Shown one piece after another: positions 1 to 5,881 of a stretch of 6,100 bases of DNA (positions within the stretch are counted from its first letter, which is position 1; the number at the start of each line of letters is the position of its first letter). Source of the DNA: Gammaproteobacteria bacterium. GTDB lineage: Bacteria; Pseudomonadota; Gammaproteobacteria; Enterobacterales; Alteromonadaceae. The stretch is from assembly GCA_023481025.1 (NCBI GenBank), contig JAMCWV010000210.1, positions 1 to 6,100 on the forward strand, written 5' to 3'. The notes below the pieces were generated by a model that saw only the letters and a list, made by a program, of their open reading frames with translations, ran no database searches and was not told where the DNA came from. The translations under genes and the position numbers were made by a program.

Positions 1-26
1 CCCAGCAGATTTACTTGCTGGCCAAG
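1..26 (+). repeat. Left copy of a perfect 26-bp inverted repeat
   Basis: Bases 1-26 (beginning CCCAGCAGATTTAC, ending TGGCCAAG) are the exact reverse complement of 432-457. The left limit is set by the window edge, so the repeat may be longer. The copy holds a small palindrome of its own, CCAGCA (2-7) with TGCTGG (16-21). It lies inside the coding tail of the leftmost gene and encodes PADLLAGQ. Confidence 0.9.
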
Positions 27-148
27 GGCATTTAGAATCACCGAAGTTACCCGAGTGGGTGGAAGCATGGCGACAAACCTTGGATGCATTGTCCGCACAA
101 GCACGTAAAGATCGAGAGATTCAGCGTGAGTTGCCGCGCGACGTCTAG
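1..148 (+). CDS. 3' end of an unidentified protein-coding gene (5' part outside window)
   Basis: An open frame runs from base 2 to a TAG stop at 146-148 and encodes the last 48 residues of a protein. It begins PADLLAGQGHLESP and continues through a hydrophilic, probably helical tail (LPEWVEAWRQTLDAL, then ARKDREIQREL) ending LPRDV. I do not recognise the family. The first eight visible residues, PADLLAGQ, are identical at protein and DNA level to a block near the C-terminus of the convergent fadE product, which raises the possibility of a second FadE-like protein; the rest of the tail shows no obvious similarity to that of FadE. The gene converges on fadE. A minus-strand terminator begins two bases after its stop, and the nearest terminator usable by this gene is the bidirectional one at 316-365. 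The coding call rests on the in-frame repeat, plausible amino-acid composition and the clean stop beside a terminator. Confidence 0.6.
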   Translation, partial: PADLLAGQGHLESPKLPEWVEAWRQTLDALSAQARKDREIQRELPRDV

Positions 149-149
149 A

Positions 150-177
150 TAAAAAAACGCCCCAAAGGATGGGGCGT
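150..177 (-). terminator. Rho-independent terminator, minus strand only
   Basis: A perfect 7-bp stem (ACGCCCC 157-163 with GGGGCGT 171-177) encloses a 7-base loop. A run of seven A at 151-157 reads as a T-run at the 3' side on the minus strand. The plus-strand side is followed by AGAGAAG, so the hairpin should not terminate plus-strand transcripts well. fadE already has its own terminator about 200 bp earlier, so this is either a backup that protects the convergent gene or the end of a separate minus-strand transcript. Confidence 0.75.
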
Positions 178-187
178 AGAGAAGTCG

Positions 188-200
188 CTTGCTGGACAAG
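188..200 (+). repeat. Degenerate third copy of the 3' half of the 26-bp repeat
   Basis: CTTGCTGGACAAG (188-200) matches CTTGCTGGCCAAG (14-26) at 12 of 13 positions and lies in the same orientation as the left copy. The stretch CGCTTG-CTGGA-CAAGCG (186-202) is also a 6-bp stem with a 5-base loop. The similarity could be chance. Confidence 0.4.
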
Positions 201-315
201 CGAATCAGGGTTGCACGATTGATTGCGATCGGCAGAATTCACTTTAAAGTAATTTGGCAGTAATGCGACTTGGTTTACTGTTTCTTTACTCTCGGCAATT
301 CAAAAGCAAGGCCAT

Positions 316-365
316 AAAAAAACGCTGGCGGTCACTTCATAAGACCGGCCAGCGTTTTTGTTTTT
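316..365. terminator. Bidirectional rho-independent terminator between the leftmost gene and fadE
   Basis: The left arm CGCTGGCGGTC (323-333) pairs with GACCGGCCAGCG (343-354) with a single bulged G, around a 9-base loop. It is flanked by AAAAAAA (316-322) on one side and TTTTTGTTTTT (355-365) on the other, giving a T-run in both directions. It lies 14 bp beyond the fadE stop and serves fadE on the minus strand and the leftmost gene on the plus strand. Confidence 0.9.
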
Positions 366-378
366 GCCTAGTGAGCGA

Positions 379-2835
379 TTAAGCCACTGACTTTTCTTTA
401 TTAACCTGAGCTAACGCATAATCACGCGCCGCTTGGCCAGCAAGTAAATCTGCTGGGTCGAAGTCGTCAACGTTAATGACTTTCAAACGGCCTTCTTCAG
501 CACGCTTAAACAACTCGACTTCTTCGTCGGTCAGAACGCCAAGCTCTTTTCCTTTCAAGCCAATTTCATGTAGGCGCATGAAAGGTAAGCGTTCGCCAGC
601 TGCTTTCTGTACTTTGTCATGTAGTGGCTCAATGGCAATAATGTCACGCAGCACTTGTTCGACATAGCCAAATGGACCTTTTTCGGACAAGAATTGGCCT
701 TCACCTAAGCGTGCACGAGTCGCATTTGGCTCCATCAGCATGCGACTGATCTTGTGCCCAAGCTTGTCACTCGGTGCTTTCACAATGCGGCCAAACGGGA
801 ACATGATACCTTTTAGGACCGAGCCAATTGCACCGAAGTTCTCAAGGAACTCAAGCTGGCTTTGCTGCAACTTGTTTAAGCTATCCTGCATGGCCCAGTG
901 TACCAGTGGTAAATCGTCAGCAGGGCGGCCATCGTCTTCAAAACGTTTCAGGATCGCCGAACCGATAAACAGGTAGCTCAGCATATCGCCTAAGCGCGCA
1001 GATAAGCGCTCACGACGTTTTAGCTCACCACCTAACACACCCATGGCGACGTCTGACATGAGCGCTAGGTTTGAGCTGAAGCGCGTCATTTGACGATAAT
1101 AATGTGCCGTACTGTCGTTCGCTGGCGTTGCGGTAAAGCGCGCACCGGTCAACCCTAACCACAGCGAACGAACAAAATTACTAAACACAAAGCCGATATG
1201 ACCAAACAGTGCTTTGTCGAAACGATCGAGACCTTCTTTACCCGGAACGGCGGCCGCTTCCATTTCTTCTAAAACATATGGATGGCAGCGAATAGCACCT
1301 TGACCATAGATCATTAAGCTGCGAGTCAAAATGTTTGCGCCTTCAACTGTAATGGCAACCGGCGTGCCTTGATAACCGCGGCCAAGGTAGTTATTTGGAC
1401 CTAAGCAGATACCTTTACCACCATGAACGTCCATCGCGTCATTCATACACTGACGAAGTTTCTCGGTCATGTGGTATTTTGAAATAGCTGAAATCACTGA
1501 CGGTTTCTCACCTTGGTCAAGACCAGCGGTAGAGAACTTCGTGACGGCATCCATGAGGTATGCATTACCGCCAATTCGAGCCATTGCTTCTTCAACGCCT
1601 TCCATTTTACCAATTGGTAATTTGAACTGGCGACGAATGCGGGCATAGGCACCGGTGACTAATGCTAGTGATTTCGCACCACCCGCACTGTTCGACGGCA
1701 GTGTAATGACACGGCCCACTGACAGACACTCCATGAGCATGCGCCAGCCTTTACCAGCCATCGCCTGTCCACCAATGATGAAGTCCATTGGGATGAAAAC
1801 GTCTTCACCTTGAATCGGACCATTGTGGAACGGTACGTTCAACGGTAAGTGACGACGACCAATGGTCATGCCTTTGATATCACGAGGTAACAGGGCACAG
1901 GTAATGCCGATGTCTTCTTGCTCGCCAATGAGACCGTCTGGATCGTACATTTTAAATGCCAAGCCAACGACAGTCGCAATTGGAGCAAGGGTAATGTAGC
2001 GCTTGTTGAAATTCAGACGAATACCAACAACTTCTTTGCCTTCCCATTCACCTTTGCAGACGATGCCGGTGTCAGGAATTGAGCCTGCGTCTGAACCGGC
2101 TTCTGGGCTGGTCAGAGCGAAACACGGGATTTCTTCACCTGTCGCGAGGCGCGGTAAATAATAATCTTGCTGCTCTTTCGTTCCATAGTGTTGTAAAAGT
2201 TCACCTGGACCTAATGAGTTAGGAACGCCAACGGTACTGGCCAAAATCGTCGAGTGACCTGCAAGTTTTTGCAAGACGCGTGACTGGGCGTAGGCAGAAA
2301 ATTCGAGACCGCCATATTCCTTTTTAATGATCATGGCGAAGAACTTGTTGTCCTTTAAGTACTGCCACACATCTTCAGGCATGTCGGCGAGTTCATGCGT
2401 CGCTTTCCAGTCATCCAACATGGCACACACTTCGTCACATGGACCATCTAAAAACGCTTGTTCTTCGGCGGAAAGCTTACCTGCCGGAATGCTGTGGAGC
2501 TTTTTCCAATTTGGCTTACCTGAAAAAATTTCGCCGTCCCACCAAACGGTACCCGCTTCTAACGCGTCACGTTCAGTTTGCGACATTTCCGGCATGATTT
2601 TACGGAACACGGAAAGAATACGCTTTGCGATAACGCCTTTGCGAATAAAGGTAAGGTTAAGCGGTAGCAAAATAATGGCTGCAATCACCCAAGGGACCCA
2701 AGCGAACACAGAGAAAAGGGTACCTAAGGCCAGCATAACAACTGTGCCAAGGGTAAAACTGCGCAGTGAAACGCGATGATATAACAACGCTCCCAACACG
2801 ATAAGGGTAGCAATACACCAGATAGCGACACTCAT
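379..2835 (-). CDS. fadE: FadE-type membrane-anchored acyl-CoA dehydrogenase
   Basis: This enzyme oxidises acyl-CoA to trans-2-enoyl-CoA with FAD, the first step of fatty-acid beta-oxidation; electrons normally pass to the respiratory chain. The product is 818 residues, close to E. coli FadE (814). Two hydrophobic segments (about 2-21 and 28-61) should anchor it to the inner membrane. The acyl-CoA dehydrogenase core follows, with the FAD/substrate signature ALTSPEAGSD at 240-249. VEGANILTR (497-505) aligns with the YEGT motif of medium-chain dehydrogenases, making E498 the likely catalytic base. GGKGICLG lies just before it. The long FadE-specific C-terminal domain (DUF1974) runs from about 525 and includes the family-typical NVDDFDP near the end. 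The frame stays open to a TTG at 2904, but the ATG at 2835 has a strong AGGAG six bases upstream and puts the membrane segment at the N-terminus. The gene is monocistronic, with a terminator close behind. Oddity: PADLLAGQ (794-801) lies in a 26-bp block repeated inverted in the convergent gene. Confidence 0.96.
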   Translation of the reverse strand: MSVAIWCIATLIVLGALLYHRVSLRSFTLGTVVMLALGTLFSVFAWVPWVIAAIILLPLNLTFIRKGVIAKRILSVFRKIMPEMSQTERDALEAGTVWWDGEIFSGKPNWKKLHSIPAGKLSAEEQAFLDGPCDEVCAMLDDWKATHELADMPEDVWQYLKDNKFFAMIIKKEYGGLEFSAYAQSRVLQKLAGHSTILASTVGVPNSLGPGELLQHYGTKEQQDYYLPRLATGEEIPCFALTSPEAGSDAGSIPDTGIVCKGEWEGKEVVGIRLNFNKRYITLAPIATVVGLAFKMYDPDGLIGEQEDIGITCALLPRDIKGMTIGRRHLPLNVPFHNGPIQGEDVFIPMDFIIGGQAMAGKGWRMLMECLSVGRVITLPSNSAGGAKSLALVTGAYARIRRQFKLPIGKMEGVEEAMARIGGNAYLMDAVTKFSTAGLDQGEKPSVISAISKYHMTEKLRQCMNDAMDVHGGKGICLGPNNYLGRGYQGTPVAITVEGANILTRSLMIYGQGAIRCHPYVLEEMEAAAVPGKEGLDRFDKALFGHIGFVFSNFVRSLWLGLTGARFTATPANDSTAHYYRQMTRFSSNLALMSDVAMGVLGGELKRRERLSARLGDMLSYLFIGSAILKRFEDDGRPADDLPLVHWAMQDSLNKLQQSQLEFLENFGAIGSVLKGIMFPFGRIVKAPSDKLGHKISRMLMEPNATRARLGEGQFLSEKGPFGYVEQVLRDIIAIEPLHDKVQKAAGERLPFMRLHEIGLKGKELGVLTDEEVELFKRAEEGRLKVINVDDFDPADLLAGQAARDYALAQVNKEKSVA
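432..457 (-). repeat. Right copy of the perfect 26-bp inverted repeat, inside the fadE 3' end
   Basis: Bases 432-457 are the exact reverse complement of 1-26. Identity stops at base 431 (27 in the other copy); the other limit cannot be seen because the partner reaches the window edge. The block lies 51 bp before the fadE stop codon and encodes PADLLAGQ in the fadE frame, the same frame as in the partner copy. The two copies bound a 405-bp segment (27-431). Confidence 0.9.
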
Positions 2836-2841
2836 GTTAAT

Positions 2842-2846
2842 CTCCT
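2842..2846 (-). promoter_or_regulatory. fadE ribosome binding site, decides the start
   Basis: On the minus strand AGGAG is followed by six bases (ATTAAC) and then the ATG at 2835-2833. This favours 2835 over the TTG at 2904, which would add 23 hydrophilic residues before the membrane segment. Confidence 0.85.
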
Positions 2847-2875
2847 GAGGTTTGAGGTCTGACCAGTAATCCTTA

Positions 2876-2904
2876 AAACTAGAACAAATTGAGCTAATTT
2901 GCAA
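2876..2904 (-). promoter_or_regulatory. Tentative sigma-70-like promoter for fadE
   Basis: On the minus strand TTGCAA (2904-2899) and TAGTTT (2881-2876) are separated by exactly 17 bp. They match the -35 consensus at 4 of 6 positions and the -10 consensus at 3 of 6. Transcription would begin around 2869, leaving a leader of about 34 bases. The match is weak and no regulator site (FadR or PsrA type) could be assigned with confidence. Confidence 0.3.
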
Positions 2905-2967
2905 GTGGTGAAACGGTGTAGTTCGTGTCTTTAGCGTTCGTTATTTCGCTTCATTCGGCGTGTAAGC

Positions 2968-2987
2968 ATGTCAATGAATGTCAATGC
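2968..2987. repeat. Tandem direct repeat with 10-bp period in the divergent promoter region
   Basis: ATGTCAATGA (2968-2977) is followed at once by ATGTCAATGC (2978-2987): nine identical bases repeated one helical turn apart. It lies between fadE and the DUF3108 gene, upstream of the favoured start of each. It contains in-frame ATG codons, but none has a good ribosome binding site. It may be an operator or chance. Confidence 0.5.
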
Positions 2988-3042
2988 GTTTGAACTTGCA
3001 GCTCGGCTTCGAGTCTGACATCCTGAATTGCCAAGGTCAGAA

Positions 3043-3046
3043 AAGG
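3043..3046 (+). promoter_or_regulatory. Ribosome binding site of the DUF3108 gene
   Basis: AAGG lies six bases before the ATG at 3053. The upstream in-frame ATGs at 2978 and 2984 have no purine-rich site and would place about 25 polar residues before the signal peptide, so 3053 is preferred. Confidence 0.6.
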
Positions 3047-3052
3047 TCGTCT

Positions 3053-3922
3053 ATGGATCAGTTTAAAGTACGTCACGGTATTGTTCGCAGCGTCATCGCT
3101 GTGGTGGTTGCGATACTCCTATTAGCGCTTTCGGTGTTGATGGTGGTGTATGCGGACGAACCGGGTAATGATCAAGCGCAGATGAGGGCTGATACGAGGG
3201 TTTCTTATGTTGCGGATGACGATGTTGACGCTGATCTGCGAGCAGTCAAACTAGCTACAGACATTGCCAACACAATCACTCAAGCCTATCGAGCTGAGTA
3301 TGACCTCAGCCGGCGTGGCCGAACCCATGGCACCGCACTGCGTGAACTTAAACGCAATGATAAGGGGCTGTGGCAGTACCATACCAATACCGAAGCATCG
3401 CTTTTATTTTTGTCTGATCGGCGTTACAACGACTCAACGTTTCAGCTCGCTGGCGCTCAAGTGCAACCGTTACATTATGTTTATGAGCGTCGTGGCACTG
3501 GTTCGAATCGGTTCTATGAAGTCACCTTTGAACGTGAGTCTGAAACCTTACGAGCAGACACTGGCGATACCGTACATGCCGAATGGCGTGACGACTTACT
3601 TGATGCGAATACCGTCTTACACCAATTACAGATTGATGTCGCCATTGGCGCTGGAGAGTCGTTTGAGTACTTTCTTATTGATGAAGACGGTCGCGATACG
3701 TCCTACACGTTTGCGATTGATAAACGCGAACACATTACGGTCATGGGTGAACGGAGAGAAGCAATTCGTGTTAGTCGCGTTCGTGATCACGATCGCCGCC
3801 AGACCTACTTTTGGTTTGTACCTGACCTGAATTACACCATGGTGCGCATGCAACAAATTGAAGGTGGCAAAGAGCAAGCACAAGTGAACTTAACCAATTT
3901 GCGGTTTGCGGACGATGATTAG
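3053..3922 (+). CDS. Exported DUF3108 domain-containing protein
   Basis: The product is 289 residues and of unknown function. With the start at 3053 it has a textbook signal peptide: a basic N-terminus (MDQFKVRHGIVR), a hydrophobic core at about 13-33 (AVVVAILLLALSVLMVV) and a likely signal peptidase I site after VYA at position 34. No lipobox cysteine is seen, so a soluble periplasmic location is likely. An acidic linker (about 35-70) leads into a DUF3108-like domain at about 80-285: the opening YRAEYDLSRRG, a beta-rich middle with repeated aromatic-charged strands (LHYVYERRGTG, RFYEVTFERE) and the family-like end TYFWFVPDLNYTMVRMQQIEGG, where substrate-independent W/P/D residues recur. The frame remains open back to 2978, which would add 25 residues. 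The gene converges on purN and shares its terminator. As I recall, DUF3108 genes sit beside purMN in several gammaproteobacteria, but no functional link to purine synthesis is established. The family call comes from sequence resemblance, not from a search. Confidence 0.8.
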   Translation: MDQFKVRHGIVRSVIAVVVAILLLALSVLMVVYADEPGNDQAQMRADTRVSYVADDDVDADLRAVKLATDIANTITQAYRAEYDLSRRGRTHGTALRELKRNDKGLWQYHTNTEASLLFLSDRRYNDSTFQLAGAQVQPLHYVYERRGTGSNRFYEVTFERESETLRADTGDTVHAEWRDDLLDANTVLHQLQIDVAIGAGESFEYFLIDEDGRDTSYTFAIDKREHITVMGERREAIRVSRVRDHDRRQTYFWFVPDLNYTMVRMQQIEGGKEQAQVNLTNLRFADDD

Positions 3923-3986
3923 ATAAAAAGCCCCCCAGTAATTGGATGTCCAACTATTGGGGGCACTTCATTGCGCGGCTTTTTAT
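3923..3986. terminator. Bidirectional, possibly branched terminator between the DUF3108 gene and purN
   Basis: The outer arms ATAAAAAGCC (3923-3932) and GGCTTTTTAT (3977-3986) are complementary and give a T-run on both strands. Inside, CCCCCAGTAATTGG (3932-3945) pairs with CCAACTATTGGGGG (3950-3963) around an ATGT loop, with one A-C mismatch and one G-T pair. Base 3932 can belong to either stem. An extra 13 bases (3964-3976) on one side make the structure asymmetric. It begins immediately after the DUF3108 stop and ends 8 bp before the purN stop, so it serves both convergent genes. Confidence 0.85.
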
Positions 3987-3994
3987 TTCAAGGA

Positions 3995-4651
3995 CTAGTC
4001 GTCGGAGGCATAGCCTTGCGGGCCAAGTTCAGCACCATCGAGGTGTGCTTTACCAGCCATTAAACGGAGTCGGTCACTGCAGAACCAACGCACCACGAGC
4101 GGATAAATACGATACTCCTGCTCATGCACGCGTTCTTGCAGGTCTTCAACCTCATCACCGGCGAAAATTGGTACTTTGGCTTGGAGAATGACCGGGCCAC
4201 CATCGAGCTCTTCGGTAACAAAATGCACACTCACACCATGCTCTTTATCGCTCGCTTCAAGCGCGCGTTGATGGGTGTGCATGCCTTTGTATTTTGGTAG
4301 CAAACTGGGGTGAATATTCAAAGTGCGATCAGCAAAGGCGCTCACAAAGACAGGCGTTAGGATACGCATAAAACCAGCGAGAATAACTAAATCTGGTTGA
4401 TAGCTTTGCACTCGCTCAACTAACACCTGGTCATAAGCTTCTCGGCTTTCATAGCCTTGGTGCGGCACGCATTCGGTGGCGACACCGAGCTTATCGGCTT
4501 TCGCAAGGCCAGCCGCATCAGCCTTGTTGGCGATGACGGCAACTACGTCGGCATTAATTTTACCAGCCTGGCAGTGTTCAACAAGGTTGACCATGTTGCT
4601 GCCAGAGCCGGAAATTAGAATAACGATCCGTTTTTTCTGTTGCGCTGTCAT
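3995..4651 (-). CDS. purN: Phosphoribosylglycinamide formyltransferase (GAR transformylase)
   Basis: PurN transfers a formyl group from 10-formyltetrahydrofolate to GAR, giving FGAR, the third step of de novo purine synthesis in the cytoplasm. The product is 218 residues against 212 for E. coli PurN. The phosphate-binding loop SGSGSN lies at 14-19. The catalytic triad is visible as N112 and H114 in NIHPSLLPKYKG and D150 in TEELDGG, a constant shift of six from E. coli N106/H108/D144. GFMRIL (93-98) is the usual folate-side segment. The start ATG overlaps the purM stop by one base (TAATG on the minus strand). No strong Shine-Dalgarno sequence precedes it, so translation is probably coupled to purM. 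It is the last gene of the operon, with a terminator directly after it. The reading frame is intact. Confidence 0.97.
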   Translation of the reverse strand: MTAQQKKRIVILISGSGSNMVNLVEHCQAGKINADVVAVIANKADAAGLAKADKLGVATECVPHQGYESREAYDQVLVERVQSYQPDLVILAGFMRILTPVFVSAFADRTLNIHPSLLPKYKGMHTHQRALEASDKEHGVSVHFVTEELDGGPVILQAKVPIFAGDEVEDLQERVHEQEYRIYPLVVRWFCSDRLRLMAGKAHLDGAELGPQGYASDD

Positions 4652-5691
4652 TAAACAAACTCAACTTGTTCTTCGTCACCTTGACGATCAGCGACGGTAC
4701 CGATTACCCACGCATTCTCGCCTTGCTCATTGAGCACCGCAACTGCTTGTTTCGCTTGGTCAGCAGGCACCGCAATGACAAGGCCAACGCCACAGTTAAA
4801 GGTACGGAACATTTCGTCGCGGGCAATGTTACCTTGCTCTTGTAGCCAGCTAAAAATGACCGGCCACTGCCAGCTATTGCGCTCAACGACTGCTTTACAG
4901 TGCTCAGGTAGAACACGTGGAATGTTCTCTTGGAAGCCACCACCAGTAATGTGCGAAATGGCGTGGACATTGACCTGTTTAATCATCTCAAGCACAGGTT
5001 TCACGTATATCCGCGTGGGTGCCATTAGGTGCTCAGCTAATGGCTTGCCATGAAAGTCTGCGGTTAAGTCAGCGTCTGCGACTTCGATGACTTTACGAAT
5101 GAGTGAGTAGCCATTGGAGTGAGGGCCGCTTGACGCAACAGCAATCAGAGCATCACCGGCTGCGACTTTGCTACCGTCAATAATGTCGGCTTTTTCGACC
5201 ACACCGACGCAGAAACCTGCTAAGTCATAGTCACCAGCTTCGTACATACCCGGCATTTCAGCGGTTTCGCCACCAATCAAGGCACAGCCTGATTGCACGC
5301 AGCCTTCACCGATACCCGCAACGACGTCGGCGGCGACGTCAACGTCGAGTTTGCCGGTGGCGTAATAATCAAGGAAAAATAAAGGCTCAGCACCTTGGAC
5401 AATCAGATCGTTGACGCACATCGCGACCAAATCGATACCGACAGTATCGTGTTTCTTGAGGTCAATCGCTAAACGCAATTTGGTGCCAACACCATCGGTT
5501 CCTGACACGAGTACCGGCTGTTTGTAGCCTGCAGGGATTTCGCAGAGTGCGCCAAAGCCACCGATGCTGCCCATGACTTCTGGGCGGGTGGTGCGACGCG
5601 TCACATGTTTAATGCGTTGTACTAATGCGTTACCCGCGTCGATATCGACGCCAGCGTCTTTGTAACTGAGGGAAGGTTTCTGTTCGTTCAC
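4651..5691 (-). CDS. purM: Phosphoribosylformylglycinamidine cyclo-ligase (AIR synthetase)
   Basis: PurM closes the imidazole ring: FGAM plus ATP gives AIR, the fifth step of de novo purine synthesis, in the cytoplasm. The product is 346 residues (E. coli 345) and is highly similar from end to end to the E. coli protein as I remember it. Family blocks in order are SGTDGVGTK (63-71, nucleotide binding), DLVAMCVND (87-95), [11 protein letters not shown] (140-150), [10 protein letters not shown] (187-196), [14 protein letters not shown] (249-262) and FNCGVG (298-303). The start codon is GTG, supported by AGAGGA six bases upstream and by alignment of [21 protein letters not shown] with the usual PurM N-terminus. 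It is the first gene of purMN and is expressed from the divergent region shared with the GNAT gene. I found no convincing PurR operator. Confidence 0.98.
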   Translation of the reverse strand: MNEQKPSLSYKDAGVDIDAGNALVQRIKHVTRRTTRPEVMGSIGGFGALCEIPAGYKQPVLVSGTDGVGTKLRLAIDLKKHDTVGIDLVAMCVNDLIVQGAEPLFFLDYYATGKLDVDVAADVVAGIGEGCVQSGCALIGGETAEMPGMYEAGDYDLAGFCVGVVEKADIIDGSKVAAGDALIAVASSGPHSNGYSLIRKVIEVADADLTADFHGKPLAEHLMAPTRIYVKPVLEMIKQVNVHAISHITGGGFQENIPRVLPEHCKAVVERNSWQWPVIFSWLQEQGNIARDEMFRTFNCGVGLVIAVPADQAKQAVAVLNEQGENAWVIGTVADRQGDEEQVEFV

Positions 5692-5697
5692 GACGAG

Positions 5698-5703
5698 TCC
5701 TCT
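5698..5703 (-). promoter_or_regulatory. purM ribosome binding site, supports the GTG start
   Basis: On the minus strand AGAGGA is followed by six bases (CTCGTC) and then GTG at 5691-5689. No ATG with a comparable site lies nearby. Confidence 0.8.
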
Positions 5704-5752
5704 TAAGGCTTGGTGTGCCGGGTTGACGGAAGTATGGCGGTGTCGGGCGCAT

Positions 5753-5781
5753 ATTTTAGCAGCAGCGGGCTTGGACTTGAA
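5753..5781 (-). promoter_or_regulatory. Probable extended -10 promoter of purMN
   Basis: On the minus strand TAAAAT (5758-5753) matches the -10 consensus at 5 of 6 positions and is preceded by TGC, the extended -10 motif. A weak -35, TTCAAG (5781-5776), lies 17 bp upstream; an extended -10 can offset a poor -35. Transcription would begin near 5746, giving a leader of about 55 bases before the GTG. Confidence 0.55.
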
Positions 5782-5803
5782 TCGAAAAGCGAATTTTTTT
5801 CAT

Positions 5804-5822
5804 CCGACCTCTTGCCGACCTC
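5804..5822. repeat. Direct repeat with 11-bp period in the purM/GNAT divergent region
   Basis: CCGACCTC occurs at 5804-5811 and again at 5815-5822, separated by TTG. The copies are one helical turn apart and lie upstream of the purM promoter candidate, so they could be a regulator site. Chance is not excluded. Confidence 0.45.
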
Positions 5823-5870
5823 GTAAAAAGAGCGTCCAATGGTTGTTTTATGCCTGTCTACCACGAACCC

Positions 5871-5875
5871 AAGGG
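5871..5875 (+). promoter_or_regulatory. Ribosome binding site of the GNAT gene
   Basis: AAGGG lies six bases before the ATG at 5882, supporting that start. No clear -35/-10 pair for this gene was found between 5700 and 5870. Confidence 0.65.
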
Positions 5876-5881
5876 ACTTGA

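Noticed and set aside
178..315. Possible tRNA or short peptide gene in the left intergenic region
   Set aside because: No T-loop or acceptor pairing is visible on either strand, and only very short open frames without ribosome binding sites occur.
2327..2779. 150-codon open frame on the plus strand opposite the fadE N-terminal region
   Set aside because: It lies entirely antisense to a well-supported gene and its translation shows no recognisable domain.
2836..2904. Longer fadE N-terminus starting at the TTG at 2904
   Set aside because: The 23 extra residues are not family-like, and the ATG at 2835 has a far better ribosome binding site.
2905..2925. PsrA/FadR-like palindrome (GAAAC...GTTC) upstream of fadE
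   Set aside because: The half-sites match at only about three of five positions and the spacing does not fit the known motifs well.
2978..3052. Longer start for the DUF3108 protein at the ATG at 2978 or 2984
   Set aside because: It would bury the signal peptide behind 23-25 polar residues and lacks a ribosome binding site; 3053 has AAGG at good spacing.
3264..3830. 188-codon plus-strand frame overlapping the DUF3108 gene
   Set aside because: It is a shifted frame inside a gene with a signal peptide, a family match and its own terminator; the translation looks random.
5692..5881. PurR operator or purine riboswitch upstream of purM
   Set aside because: No ACGCAAACGTTTGCGT-like palindrome was found, and the predicted leader of about 55 bases is too short and lacks visible conserved aptamer pairing.
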